A DNA stretch of 64,000 nucleotides from Cryobacterium lactosi (GCF_004403945.1 NZ_SOHM01000031.1:1-64000), one strand, 5' to 3'. Counted from the stretch's first letter, positions 27,479-37,371 are shown. Numbers and translations: made by a program. Notes: a model not told the origin generated them from the sequence alone.

Positions 27479-30400
27479 TCAACTCGGAGTGTGGTACATC
27501 TGCATGAGCGCCAGTAAGTTCTCCAAGTTGGAAACACGACTCTCGAGCGCCGACAAATGCGGATGTTCAGCGAGACTCAGATGACTGCCTACTCGTAGGC
27601 TACGTTGACCTTCGAGATGAGCAAAGGCGATCAGTGCAGGAGAATTGAATCCCTCCCGCACGCCCGTCACCACACAATCCAATGACAGCTCGCATTCGGG
27701 TGTTAGTTCTCGGTCGATTCCCTTTGCAACGAGCGCGATAACACTGACTGCAAAGGTGATCGAAAGAGGGATAGCCTTCGTCACTAAGTTTCGGGCGCGT
27801 AGGCAGTTCACATTCTTTCCAGAGGCGTCCGATCCAAGCGCGAGTTCGATGGCATTGAGTGGATCGCCTGATATCCAGGCCTGAACTCCGGACTCGAGCC
27901 GCAGCAGGTCCTCCCGGGTGAGCTCGTGTGCGAGCGATTGCCCGGCTGCCTGCGCGAGTGCTCCTGTTTCGCCGCCAAACAGTTGGCGTCGAGTGCGTTC
28001 GCTGGCAGCCAACCAGGTGAATGTTAGCGCCACCCACGCGGAAATTGACTGGGGCCAGTCAGGCGCAGCCAAAAGGTCGGTTTCCAGCTCTCGCAGTAGT
28101 TCCCCCGTTAAACCGGTTTGAGCAGCAATGACACTTAAGTTCTCATCGAGGGGGGACTCTTCGGCCCGACGTTCCAACAGCGATTTCAGCTGTTGAACCT
28201 GTTGAGCAAACGCCCCTTCAATCCCGGCGTGCCTCGCCTGAAAGCCAGCGAGGCTGCGGTCGACAAAACCGATAGAAAGCGCGCTATCGGGTAGGTTCTC
28301 GAGGCGAAGCCGATTGAGTAAGTACTCGACGTCCGGGTCCTCAACCATTCCAGTGGTGAGACGATCCAAGATGGACTGAAGCGGGTCCGAGAGTTCGATA
28401 CTCCGATCATCGATTGGTAAAATGGCCTTCAAGCGTCCTATCAAGTCCGCTCCCAAGGGAGATTCGGGTTCGAAGGTAAGCACGGTTTCGGAGACGAGAA
28501 CGACCAGACCGTTTGCAACATGTCCGGCTCTTCCAGCGCGTGCGGCTGCATTCATCAGTTCGTGTGCAGCGAGTGGCTCTCGCCCACGAGACATTCCCGC
28601 TCGCTTCTCGCTCGCCAGGATTGCAATGTCCGCGGGCAGGTTCATTCCTTGAGCGAGCGTCGGGGTCGCGACAATGATTTGAGCGCCGTCTGGTCGTCTG
28701 AAGGACCGCTCTGCCAACATCCGTTCTACGCGTAACATCAGGCCGTTGTGGCATACAACCCCGCCACCCGGAGCATTTAGAGAGTGTTCCAATCCTCCAA
28801 GCTCCACCGCGAGGTCATCCCAGAGTTCTTGATCAGCATCCGATACTGTCGCGTTGACCGCAAGAATGCTCCGGAGATCCCTAGCCATTGAGATCGTGTG
28901 GCTTTTCACATTGGCAAAGACAATGGATTTGAGACCACTCATTGCGGCAGCGTGAGCGATAGAGACCGCTACGCGGTTCACGCTCGGCGTCGGTAGAACC
29001 CGGCGACCTTTGAGCTTTCCAACAATGTTCACCTTTCCGCTAATCATCTGCTGGATGGTGACGTCTGCGGTCGTCTCGTTGAGCCAGTTGTTCTCCAAGC
29101 CGAACAGACCGAACGGCGTCAACTGCAACTCAGCCTGGGCCACTGATCGAACTGTCGCGGACCTTGAGCCTACGCGGTCATCTTCCGCGAGATGCGCGGT
29201 TGTGGCAGCTTGAAGCGCAGAGTCCAGCTCGGACGATTGATACATGACGACACCCCGAGCTTGCCGACTCGGCTTCCATAGCGGCTCGAAAAAAAGGCAA
29301 GGTCGTCCAGTGATTTCCTCAATCCATCCGGCAAGTTGCGAGCCGTTTCGGAGCATTGCAGAAAGCATTAGCAGGTCTGCGTTGGGTACTAGACGTGTCA
29401 ACATGAGAACGGCCAACATGGCGTCCATGGATCGTCGGGTTCCCGACTCGTTACTTAGCAGGTGAGCCTCATCGAAAACGATCAGCGACACGTCCTCAAA
29501 CGAATTCGGTTGGAATGACAACAGCGCCAGGCAACGTTCAGGAGTCATAACCGAGATCGACGCGGATCCGACATCACCGGAGGGCGTCGTATCCAGCTCC
29601 GGAAAGATCCTCGAAAAGTCCGCCGTGAGCTGTTCTACGAGGGAATGAGTGGGTGCTAGTACCAGAACCCGAGCAGACTGCCCGATAGCAGCGGCAATTT
29701 TCATGCTCGCAAGGGTTGTCTTGCCCGCTCCAGTAGGAAGAACCAGTACTGCCGAGACGCCCGGATTCTGAAATCCTCGCCCGATTGCTTCTTCGTGGTT
29801 TGGCCAGACGAAGGGTGCCGTCGTGGCCCGATGGCGAACCCAAGAACTCCAATATCGGTCATCTGTCCCCGGTGGAGATGGCACGTTTACGAGCGCGTTG
29901 CCATCGAGCGCGTTGAACCCCAGCAAGAGCAACCTCGCTGCTTGCTGATAACCCGGGAAGGTCGAGACCGCTTGCCCTGCCGCCAGCGCCGGTCCGTCGC
30001 ATAAGTCGATAATTTGAGTTAGCACAGGGCGAGGATCCTCCTCACCGCCGAGTAGCCTGGCCGCCATCGTTTTGACGGCGCGAAGCAGGGCTAGCTTCAG
30101 TGTCTCTTCAGACCGGCGGCCTAGGTCCGTAGACGCAACGGCATCTACGTCTTCAAGTCCCACCACCCTTGCGAGCTTTCCACGGGCGAGGAGGCTCACG
30201 CTCCTAAGAAGCTGACGTCCAAACGGGTCGATCGCGAACCGAGGAGGGACGATGCTCGTCGCGGCATCGGCCGCATCGGCGAACTGTTTGGATATCAAGA
30301 ATAGAAGCGGAGCGGCTACTTCGGGAGCCATCGCATCACGACTCACGATCGAAGCGACCCGTGTGCTATTCGGAGAGAGTCGACTCGCTTGCGCCAGTAG

Positions 30401-30670
30401 CTGTTGCGCAGTACCCGCTACGAATGCCGCGGGCTCGCGCACGCGAGAGTCGTTTGAAGTTGCTGCGATCAATTCGTAAACATCAGCGATCCCGGATAGC
30501 GACCAAGTGTCTCCGTCCGGAGCAGGTGCAGATGCTTCGCCGCGCACCCTCGCCGCGATCAACTGGGCGTATGCAGCGGTGAACCGCTCTGGGAGCACCT
30601 GAGGGTCGAGTCCCTCGATCGCCGGGGCGCTTCGAAGAAACGCCTCAGACTCGCTGTCAAACATCATCAC
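27479..30670 (-). CDS. Superfamily 2 helicase, HamB-like (Hachiman-type defence)
   Basis: A 1063-aa helicase. Walker A is LPTGAGKTTL near residue 312, the DEAH box VFDEAHLL near 398, motif III LSAMLRNGS, and the second RecA domain has VATPTLAQGMNLP and motif VI NAAARAGRAG near 710. The long helical C terminus has no recognised domain. Its start (GTG 30670, or ATG 30667/30664) overlaps the upstream nuclease gene by 14 nt. A DUF1837-type nuclease fused by operon to a large SF2 helicase is the layout of Hachiman (HamA-HamB) and of AbpA-AbpB, which protect against phages. The assignment rests on motifs and layout. Confidence 0.8.
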   Translation of the reverse strand: MMMFDSESEAFLRSAPAIEGLDPQVLPERFTAAYAQLIAARVRGEASAPAPDGDTWSLSGIADVYELIAATSNDSRVREPAAFVAGTAQQLLAQASRLSPNSTRVASIVSRDAMAPEVAAPLLFLISKQFADAADAATSIVPPRFAIDPFGRQLLRSVSLLARGKLARVVGLEDVDAVASTDLGRRSEETLKLALLRAVKTMAARLLGGEEDPRPVLTQIIDLCDGPALAAGQAVSTFPGYQQAARLLLLGFNALDGNALVNVPSPPGTDDRYWSSWVRHRATTAPFVWPNHEEAIGRGFQNPGVSAVLVLPTGAGKTTLASMKIAAAIGQSARVLVLAPTHSLVEQLTADFSRIFPELDTTPSGDVGSASISVMTPERCLALLSFQPNSFEDVSLIVFDEAHLLSNESGTRRSMDAMLAVLMLTRLVPNADLLMLSAMLRNGSQLAGWIEEITGRPCLFFEPLWKPSRQARGVVMYQSSELDSALQAATTAHLAEDDRVGSRSATVRSVAQAELQLTPFGLFGLENNWLNETTADVTIQQMISGKVNIVGKLKGRRVLPTPSVNRVAVSIAHAAAMSGLKSIVFANVKSHTISMARDLRSILAVNATVSDADQELWDDLAVELGGLEHSLNAPGGGVVCHNGLMLRVERMLAERSFRRPDGAQIIVATPTLAQGMNLPADIAILASEKRAGMSRGREPLAAHELMNAAARAGRAGHVANGLVVLVSETVLTFEPESPLGADLIGRLKAILPIDDRSIELSDPLQSILDRLTTGMVEDPDVEYLLNRLRLENLPDSALSIGFVDRSLAGFQARHAGIEGAFAQQVQQLKSLLERRAEESPLDENLSVIAAQTGLTGELLRELETDLLAAPDWPQSISAWVALTFTWLAASERTRRQLFGGETGALAQAAGQSLAHELTREDLLRLESGVQAWISGDPLNAIELALGSDASGKNVNCLRARNLVTKAIPLSITFAVSVIALVAKGIDRELTPECELSLDCVVTGVREGFNSPALIAFAHLEGQRSLRVGSHLSLAEHPHLSALESRVSNLENLLALMQMYHTPS

Positions 30671-31484
30671 TCAACTCGGTGGTAGCGAGCTCATGACAGA
30701 CACGAGCTGCGAATTGTTCGAACCACGGGCGCAGCTCGGCTCCGACGACGAACGCACCGCCCTCACGATTCGCCGGAATCATCCCGGTCAACGCGTCATA
30801 TCCCTTAAACAGGTTGTGCCGCTTGGGAGAGGAATCGAACCCGGTTTCGATTGCGAGGGACGCCCTGTATCCCCGACGGCCAATGTCCAGGACGGCGGAC
30901 GCACGCTGGACGGCTCGACTCGGGTCAGGTAGACGACTGAGCAGGCTCGCGGCGGTTGCGACCAAATCCGGCGCTCGGCGGTTGCTGTGATGGTCGAGAA
31001 AAGCGGGCACTACGAGCGATTGAAAGGTGCGTCTGGGCCTCTCGGAGCACTTGTCTTCAATGATCACAGTCCGCGTCACCTCATCTCGAGTCGCGTTAAG
31101 CTCCAGGAGCAGGCCATCCAACCCTTGGGTAGTCGAACCCAGGTGAGGGTCCCGAACAAGGAACTGACTTCCGGAATGCGTCTCGATCAAGGCGACCCAA
31201 GAAATCACTTCAAAGAGGAGACCATCTCTTTGCCAACGTCGGGCATCCACTTGCGCCTGAGTGCCAGGCTGGATCACGATGCTCGATAGCGCCGCATCCC
31301 GGAGCTGCTCGGTGTTGAATGCCGGCGCAATAGGATCGAGCGCAGAGATCAGTTCAGCGGCGTGCCTGGCTTGGCCCAAAGCTACTACCGCCACAACACG
31401 AGCGAGATGCTCTTCGTCTTCGATCGTCCATCGAACGTCCTCATGGGTCGAAGTGGACGTTCGAACAGGCATGAATCCAACCAA
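30657..31484 (-). CDS. HamA/DUF1837-like nuclease (Hachiman-type defence)
   Basis: A 275-aa protein. Residues about 110-150 match a PD-(D/E)xK-like nuclease core: TTQGLDGLLLEL supplies the Asp near 119, and VIIEDKCSERPR supplies the E-x-K near 141. This is the arrangement of the DUF1837 (HamA) family. In Hachiman the helicase restrains the nuclease until phage-damaged DNA releases it; that mechanism is established for other members and only inferred here. TTG 31484 has GGAGG 5 nt upstream; ATG 31472 is the alternative. It is followed, with overlap, by the helicase. Confidence 0.7.
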   Translation of the reverse strand: MVGFMPVRTSTSTHEDVRWTIEDEEHLARVVAVVALGQARHAAELISALDPIAPAFNTEQLRDAALSSIVIQPGTQAQVDARRWQRDGLLFEVISWVALIETHSGSQFLVRDPHLGSTTQGLDGLLLELNATRDEVTRTVIIEDKCSERPRRTFQSLVVPAFLDHHSNRRAPDLVATAASLLSRLPDPSRAVQRASAVLDIGRRGYRASLAIETGFDSSPKRHNLFKGYDALTGMIPANREGGAFVVGAELRPWFEQFAARVCHELATTELSDDV

Positions 31485-31923
31485 GGCACCTCCAAGATCG
31501 TCTCTAGCTTAGGGGGGAGAATCACCCGTTTTTGCCCTCTCATCAGCCTAGGACGTGGTTTCTTGAACAGTCGGGGCATCGAATCGATCGACCTGGTGTC
31601 CAATCTCACCCAGCTTGAGAGCTTCTCGCCGATGCTAGCGGCACACCAAGAACTTACGAGTGCAGCAGCCGATGCGCCCCGACCTAAGGCAGGCGGCTGC
31701 CGCATGCTTTCCCAAGGCTGTTCTTGCTCCAAAAATCAGTCGCAGATCCGGTTCACGCTTACCTTCGCGCCCAGCCCAGAAGTGCTTCCGATGGAAAGGG
31801 CTGCTGGTACTTCCATCAGATTCCCGTCGCCTGAATGTCGGGTTGTCGACGGTCGGTGGATTGCCGGGCCAGTAGCGTTATCAGCGCCGAGCAAAGTGAA
31901 ACAGGAGACCTACGAGATGGGGC
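31485..31923. other. Intergenic region between divergent defence genes
   Basis: About 440 nt with no gene I can support. Open frames on both strands are short and lack family features. It presumably holds promoters for the leftward nuclease/helicase operon and the rightward 378-aa gene; AGGAG at about 31907 lies a little far (15 nt) from ATG 31924. Confidence 0.4.
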
Positions 31924-33060
31924 ATGCCAGTGCTAGAACCTGAATACTCTTTGAGATGGCCGCGCGAACTCTTCAAGTGGGAAGCCGAACGATTATTGGC
32001 CCTGGGGGACGAGGGCTTGGTAATGAGCGCCGTGGGGCAACTTGTCAATGAAGCGTTCGAAGAAGACGATGCTCAGGACAATTTCTTTCGCTCAATGGCG
32101 ACTGTTCGGAATGTTTTCGACACCCAGAGCGACGTTGCCTCTCGACCTCGGATTGAGAAATGGCTCGCCGCTTTGTTCGCTGACGAGAAGATTGCCAATC
32201 AACGTGGAGAGCCGGAGTATTGGGCTCAACGGCATGGGTACAGCGATCCCGTTACGAAGGAAGCAGGTACGTCAGCGGTGGACAGCTTCTCGTCATTTAT
32301 CGAGGAGATGAGCTATCTGGGATACTTTCCACGAGTGCTTCCCAAACAGTGTGTTGATGATCGTGACTGGAGTGGCGACGCCGCTGGAACAAAGATCTCC
32401 CGCAGTGTGCGACTCAAGATCACTTGGCCCATCCCAGCCGACGAGGCCGCGAGTTATCCGGTCGAGAAGCTGTTCAGCCTGATCGAGTATTTCCACGACC
32501 AGGCATACCGGCCCCGCCTACCCGGAGAACTTCACCCTTTTGGGGGCTGTGGACCGCACTATTCCGACTGGAATAAGGAATCCGGAACGGCTGTCTATAG
32601 GTGGCGGGTCAACGAATTACTTGAGGCACACGGACTTGACGTACGACTAAGTAAAAATCCTGGCGAACAAGGCCGACTAACGAGCGTCCTTCCACAGCCG
32701 CTTGAGAAAGTTGTCGAGAAGCAATTGGAATCGCGCCGAGATGACCCTGCGGACGAAGTGGCTCACGCATTGAGGGACTTTCGTGCTCGATCGGCTGGGC
32801 GACCGCAAAAAGTCGCAGCACTTGGACTGCTCGCCGGCCAACTAGAACGGCGCCGAGATCTGCTTAAATCATCCCTTCAGAGGGGAGACGAGGCCAGCCT
32901 TTTTGACATTGCTAATAACTACGCCATCCGGCACCGCAACGATCGTCAGAAGAGTGAATATGGCGATGAATATCTCAACTGGATCTTCAACCTATACGTC
33001 TCCAGCATTCAACTGATCGACGACCTGGATCATCGCCAGTCCGCACGCCCCCACTCTTAG
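31924..33060 (+). CDS. Unknown 378-aa protein, possible abortive-infection type
   Basis: I do not recognise the family. The protein is soluble, with no membrane segments. The centre contains HPFGGCGPHYSDWN. The C-terminal part has a charged helical stretch and then SLFDIANNYAIRHRNDRQ followed by a tryptophan-containing helix, which loosely recalls HEPN-like C termini with conserved N, R and H. It lies divergent from the Hachiman-like pair and convergent with the TIR gene, so a defence role is plausible from location only. GC is lower than in the core. Confidence 0.7.
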   Translation: MPVLEPEYSLRWPRELFKWEAERLLALGDEGLVMSAVGQLVNEAFEEDDAQDNFFRSMATVRNVFDTQSDVASRPRIEKWLAALFADEKIANQRGEPEYWAQRHGYSDPVTKEAGTSAVDSFSSFIEEMSYLGYFPRVLPKQCVDDRDWSGDAAGTKISRSVRLKITWPIPADEAASYPVEKLFSLIEYFHDQAYRPRLPGELHPFGGCGPHYSDWNKESGTAVYRWRVNELLEAHGLDVRLSKNPGEQGRLTSVLPQPLEKVVEKQLESRRDDPADEVAHALRDFRARSAGRPQKVAALGLLAGQLERRRDLLKSSLQRGDEASLFDIANNYAIRHRNDRQKSEYGDEYLNWIFNLYVSSIQLIDDLDHRQSARPHS

Positions 33061-33199
33061 GCAATGGAATGCGATCATTGGCGGCGGTTGGGAAGCGCCG
33101 AACATCCCTCATGGACCGAGGTGCCTAGCAAAAGACGACGCTCAGAGAGATCTAGCTCGCGGTCCTGTGCGCGTGACCGGCGTGCGGGTGCCCGTGCTT

Positions 33200-34060
33200 C
33201 TAGGCGGCTGGCGCCTCGTCGGGACCGTCGACCGGCGGCCTGACGCTAAAGTCAGAGCCCTGCGAAATCAGGGTGTTCGACGGCCCGGACCCGTCCCACA
33301 AACCCGCAGAGATGAAGGAATCCTTGAAACTCACACCGGCGGGAAATCGCATCCGCACCTGGAACTCGTCGCCCGGCGACAACCTCGTGTTAGCGAGTGC
33401 ATAGACGAGGAAGTGATCGCCAGCCTCGTTAGAAAGCGGGGCGTCGTGAGCCGTAAAGCCACCGCGAAAACCGCCCTTGATCCAAACGTGGTCATAGGTG
33501 AAGACGGGGACGGTGGTACGCATGTAAAAGGAGAGGTTCTCCGCCCAGCTTGCGACCGAGAAGGTCACGGCGCCGACGTTGGGCCTACCAGTCGTGGTGT
33601 GCCACTTCGCCCTTAAATTGGCGTTCGGTTCCAATCGGAGTAAAGCGTCCTTGCCGTCGATCGAGGCCTTCATCTCGGCGGTCCACTCTGCGACTGTCTG
33701 GCGATGAAGGTCGATGTACTTCTTCTCCTCCAAAAAGGGCGGGACCCTGTCGATATTGCCAAGAAGTACCGGGACGACGTAGTCGGGTTTAGTGCCTTTT
33801 ATCTCCTGGGTCAGCGCTCGGTTTAGCTCCCGCTGAACCCACGGCTTAGTAACGGAGATTGGCGAGAGGAATACGAAGAATTTGTCGGCGTTATCCATAC
33901 CTTCGGCGATCTTGTCGAGCAAGCTGTCGCCGCCAACGATCTCATACGTGTCGATCCACGCGTCGAGGTCGGGAAAGTGAGCGATGAGCTCGGAGTGCAC
34001 GGCTAAAACAGTCGCCTTATCTTCCGAGGCGTGGCTAAAGAAGATCCTTTTGGTCGGCAC
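33200..34060 (-). CDS. TIR-domain protein with beta-rich C-terminal domain
   Basis: A 286-aa protein. Residues 1-140 form a TIR domain: IFFSHASEDKATV at the N terminus, TYEIVGGDSLLDKI with the candidate catalytic Glu, FFVFLSPISVTKPWV, and VVPVLLG. Bacterial TIR proteins often cleave NAD or make cyclic ADP-ribose signals during phage attack. Residues 150-286 lack helices and look like a beta-sandwich (FSVASWAENLSFYMRT, YDHVWIKGGFRGGF), which I cannot name; it may be the sensor or ligand-binding part. GTG 34060 is the start. No partner gene is obvious. Confidence 0.82.
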   Translation of the reverse strand: MPTKRIFFSHASEDKATVLAVHSELIAHFPDLDAWIDTYEIVGGDSLLDKIAEGMDNADKFFVFLSPISVTKPWVQRELNRALTQEIKGTKPDYVVPVLLGNIDRVPPFLEEKKYIDLHRQTVAEWTAEMKASIDGKDALLRLEPNANLRAKWHTTTGRPNVGAVTFSVASWAENLSFYMRTTVPVFTYDHVWIKGGFRGGFTAHDAPLSNEAGDHFLVYALANTRLSPGDEFQVRMRFPAGVSFKDSFISAGLWDGSGPSNTLISQGSDFSVRPPVDGPDEAPAA

Positions 34061-34359
34061 TTGTATCCAGTCGCTTGGTGTATTGAATATTGGTAGTTCT
34101 CAGTCTGGACCCTGAACCGAGTGGGTTGGCTGCGGCACTAAGGCGTCGTTGTGCCCACTAGGCCTATGCGCGTTACACCATAGGCACGGCCCGGCCAATC
34201 ACTCACAGCTGGACTGTCTTAGCCTCGATCAACCGTTGGTCGGCCGGGATCTCCATGGGCCGGCAGGCAGATCGCCGCACCGGCTTGACTGCGCACATTG
34301 GTCCCGAGCGACCCTCGTGCCCGTCGGCTAAGTTGCCACGCCTCTTGCAGATAGAGGAC

Positions 34360-34848
34360 ATGCCAGTTTCGTCGGTGACGAAACGGGGCCGCTTGGCGCA
34401 CCTTTCGACTGTGAATGACGTGAAGAAGACCAGCACCCGACGGATCCCTCCGACCTTGTGCATCCGGTGCGGCGCGACGCTGCCGCCGGCCGCGATCACA
34501 GGGCGACCGCGTGTCTTCTGCGGACCTCGCTGCCGCAAAGCAGCGCACGACGACAGACGAGCTCGTAAGCCGGAGGCATTTCAGGTCCGAATTGTCGATC
34601 GTGCTGTCGTGAAGACAGTCCAGATCGTCCGGACCGTCAATGAAGGCCACGACATCGCAGAGTGCGTCCGGCGGGTTTGCGGATCACCCCGGGCGATTGC
34701 CAACGTCCTCACCGCCTTGAGCGGCCTGGTCCGATCGCGCACAGTGCTCATGGACGGTAAGTGGGCGCCCGTCGTGCGTTCGATTGTCGACCTCAACCGC
34801 GCTATTCGGAATGGTGCTGATCGCGATGGTAGGAGCCAGCGTCGCTGA
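34360..34848 (+). CDS. Small zinc-ribbon-like protein
   Basis: A 162-aa protein. Residues about 29-60 carry CIRCGATLPP and FCGPRCRKAAHDDRR, that is CxxC followed by CxxxC, a probable zinc site of a type common in actinobacterial plasmid and island proteins. The rest is helical and unassigned. ATG 34360 is chosen because the upstream extension looks non-coding. The role is unknown. Confidence 0.6.
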   Translation: MPVSSVTKRGRLAHLSTVNDVKKTSTRRIPPTLCIRCGATLPPAAITGRPRVFCGPRCRKAAHDDRRARKPEAFQVRIVDRAVVKTVQIVRTVNEGHDIAECVRRVCGSPRAIANVLTALSGLVRSRTVLMDGKWAPVVRSIVDLNRAIRNGADRDGRSQRR

Positions 34849-35400
34849 ATCCGTCGCAGGACGTATTAGCTACGGGGAGACATCTCACTAAAAGGAATTC
34901 GGGGACGATAAGTCCACATTCAGCAATACACAAAACTCGGACTCTCACCTCACGACTCCAAACTTTGGGGCACCGTCGTAGAAACCCCTATGAAGGCGCC
35001 CTGAGTCCAACCGATCAAGTAACGGGGCAGTGCCCGTATGGCGATCGCTATTCGCGCATACTCAATGGCCGGTCGGCAAGACCTAAGTCACTTAGCTTCA
35101 GAGCGAGCACGTAGCCGTAGCGACAATGTCGACGACGGCTCTCTCTCACAGCGTTCACGACTCAGCGTGCCCACGTAGATGACATCGCCTTGGACGCAAC
35201 CCTCAGTGCCCACTACTGGCAGTTGGGCGACACCAGGAAGTCCATCGGACAGCAGTTCCGTCGCTTCACGAAGATTGATGTTCTTGAATGATGCTGCGAA
35301 TAGTCTTCGACATGGATTGCGGGTGTCCTTTTGCCGCCAATATGACGCTAGGTGATTCTGGCCAAAAGACCGGAGTAATGCCCACTGATACAGTCTCGAT
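34849..35400. other. Intergenic region with a possible CBS-like remnant
   Basis: No intact gene. On the minus strand between about 35290 and 35150 the frame reads FKNINLREATELLSDG, then QLPVVGTEG and GDVIYVGTLSRE, which recalls a CBS-domain fragment. It has no proper start or context. TACAGT at 35389-35394 is a likely -10 for the leaderless gene at 35401. Confidence 0.35.
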
Positions 35401-35961
35401 GTGGCTACTCCCTCACCTTCTCCCACTCCGATCCTTATTGAGCTCGTCAACAATGACGCAGGGTCTTTCGACTGGATCGCAACGCTCTTGCCGTTCGTCA
35501 CGCTGGCTGTCGGTGCCTACGCTACTTACTTCTTCACCGGGCGCGCAGACCGACTCAAGGCTAAGAGAGATAACGCGATCAGGTGGCACGATGAGGTGCG
35601 CACATTTGTGGCGGAAGCAGTTACGTCAGCGCGGGCGATTCACCAGGAGTCTGCGGACCGAGAAGGTCTCGTGAGCGTACCCGATCCTGATGATCAAGAT
35701 GAAGCAGATCACCTCTACGCGTTGAGCGTGACGCGAGCACAAGAAGAGCATGACAACCTATTGGAGCTTCAGGGTGGTCTGAGTCTGGTCGCACCAGGAA
35801 CGATCACCGATGCGCTATTCGGAGTCATAAAGGCCAGTACGCAGCTGCGGCTCGCCAGTGATGATCAGGCGGACGAATACCGAGCAAAGCTACGTCCTGC
35901 CATTACCGTGCTGGTGGACGCGACTCGAGAGTATCTGGGCATCGAAGAGGTCAAGAAATGA
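35401..35961 (+). CDS. Single-TM membrane-anchored protein, paralogue A
   Basis: A 186-aa protein. One membrane segment (about residues 24-46) is followed by a basic stretch (GRADRLKAKRDNAIRWHDEV) and a helical cytoplasmic domain ending in REYLGIEE. The signature RxxxxKAKxxxxIRWHExVRT is shared with the next gene, so the two are paralogues. GTG 35401 lies 6 nt after TACAGT. The stop overlaps the next ATG. The function is unknown; related small anchored proteins are frequent in actinobacterial islands. Confidence 0.75.
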   Translation: MATPSPSPTPILIELVNNDAGSFDWIATLLPFVTLAVGAYATYFFTGRADRLKAKRDNAIRWHDEVRTFVAEAVTSARAIHQESADREGLVSVPDPDDQDEADHLYALSVTRAQEEHDNLLELQGGLSLVAPGTITDALFGVIKASTQLRLASDDQADEYRAKLRPAITVLVDATREYLGIEEVKK

Positions 35962-36494
35962 TCGACGCGGCTCTGTGGGCAGCAGCCGCTATCACTCCAG
36001 ATCCAGCCCCTTGGTGGGGTGTCCCCATGGTGGCCGGCTCCTTCCTGCTTGGTGGTGCGGTCTTAGGTTTTCTTTTCAACCGCGCCAACGACAAAAGAAA
36101 AGCGAAGCTAGAAGCGGACATCCGCTGGCACGAGCTAGTGAGAACCCTTACTGCGGGCATTCTTGCCCACTCACCGCGTTTGTACGATCTCGCTCAATAT
36201 AACTATGAACTCGACGGCGAAGGCTTCGATGATTCGGTTCCGGCCAAGGCTCGGGCGAACAAAGCAGTCGCGGACGAGAAGGCCTCAATGTACGACAAGG
36301 CCAATGAGATAGCGATCATTGCGCCCGCTTCACTTTCAAGGGCGGTGTTCCAATACGTGTCTGACGTCAATCTGAGTATCCAGCCAAGCGCCAAGGTGGC
36401 CGCGAAGGGGATTGCTGGGCAACTCGAGTCGCGAAGAATCATGTTGCAGGAGGTTCGCAAATATCTCGGGTTGTCACCGGATTTCTTTAGATGA
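35958..36494 (+). CDS. Single-TM membrane-anchored protein, paralogue B
   Basis: A 178-aa protein. The N terminus contains PAPWWGVPMVAGSFLLGG, leading into one membrane segment, then NRANDKRKAKLEADIRWHEL and a helical domain ending in RKYLGLSPD. It matches the preceding protein across the KAK-IRWHE-VRT block and the C-terminal YLG. It starts inside the end of paralogue A (ATGA). A truncated third relative, sharing PWWGIPV, lies at 37372. Confidence 0.75.
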   Translation: MIDAALWAAAAITPDPAPWWGVPMVAGSFLLGGAVLGFLFNRANDKRKAKLEADIRWHELVRTLTAGILAHSPRLYDLAQYNYELDGEGFDDSVPAKARANKAVADEKASMYDKANEIAIIAPASLSRAVFQYVSDVNLSIQPSAKVAAKGIAGQLESRRIMLQEVRKYLGLSPDFFR

Positions 36495-36557
36495 TGAAGC
36501 TATAGATGTTGCCCATACTTGCCCTGAATATCAATGAACGGATAGGAAATGTAGAGC

Positions 36558-37244
36558 CTACTCAAGCTTGTAACTTACGTTCTTGTCTTCGAGTGCTTCG
36601 GCGGCTCTAGCCGCTGCGTTGATGTTGCGAACAACGAACCCTTCAGCCTCAATCAATACCCTTTGAGAGCCCCTAACTTCCATTTCTGTCGGCATGTCCG
36701 TCAATACTTCTCGCACTAGCGGCTCCAACAGCTTCAGCATGGCTGCTTTTTCTTCCTCCGCGAGCCGCCTAAGTTCCTCCCCAGTGGGCTCGGCGAGTAT
36801 CCTCGTATTGGCATTCCTAGCGCGTTTCATACGATCTCTCAGCAATTTGTTTTTGCGTCGTGTATTCGTAACTTCTTGAAGGTTTTTCCAACTCGTCGTT
36901 CCGTCCACAAAAATCTTTGCGAGAACGCCGAGGAATATTAGGTAGCCTCCATTAGTCAAGAAGTCGATGACTGGCTTCAGATCAATGACGATTTGAACAG
37001 GACTGCCATATCCCATACGACGAACTCGAATTGATTCGCGGAATCGGCTTTCGCGGCTCGGTGACTTTGAGTTGTAGACCTGCTTCAGGGCGTCCTGCGC
37101 AGTAGATGCGCTGAACTCAAAAGCGAAAACGACCGCGTTGATGATTTCGATCAGGTCGTCAGCCGTGATGCTCGAAGCGACATTGTCGACGGTCACCACG
37201 ATCTTCGTTGCAGAACTCGTGCCGACTGCGCTGTCTATGGTCAT
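36558..37244 (-). CDS. Hypothetical protein with one TM and a coiled C terminus
   Basis: A 228-aa protein. An N-terminal soluble segment (about 1-90) is followed by one hydrophobic segment (NGGYLIFLGVLAKIFVDG) and a highly charged helical tail (RRKNKLLRDRMKRARN, then EELRRLAEEEKAAM), probably coiled coil. I recognise no family. ATG 37244 is chosen over an upstream start that adds 15 unlikely residues. It lies between paralogue B and the truncated paralogue. Confidence 0.6.
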   Translation of the reverse strand: MTIDSAVGTSSATKIVVTVDNVASSITADDLIEIINAVVFAFEFSASTAQDALKQVYNSKSPSRESRFRESIRVRRMGYGSPVQIVIDLKPVIDFLTNGGYLIFLGVLAKIFVDGTTSWKNLQEVTNTRRKNKLLRDRMKRARNANTRILAEPTGEELRRLAEEEKAAMLKLLEPLVREVLTDMPTEMEVRGSQRVLIEAEGFVVRNINAAARAAEALEDKNVSYKLE

Positions 37245-37371
37245 AAACGCACGATATCGCAAGTGCAGCGAGACGCATCCAATCACCATGAACGTGTCGA
37301 ACTGTTCGGGTGTCGATCTGCTGCGGCGCTTGGCGGGACGGAGACCCCCGACCCGCTGCTAAGGTCACGAC

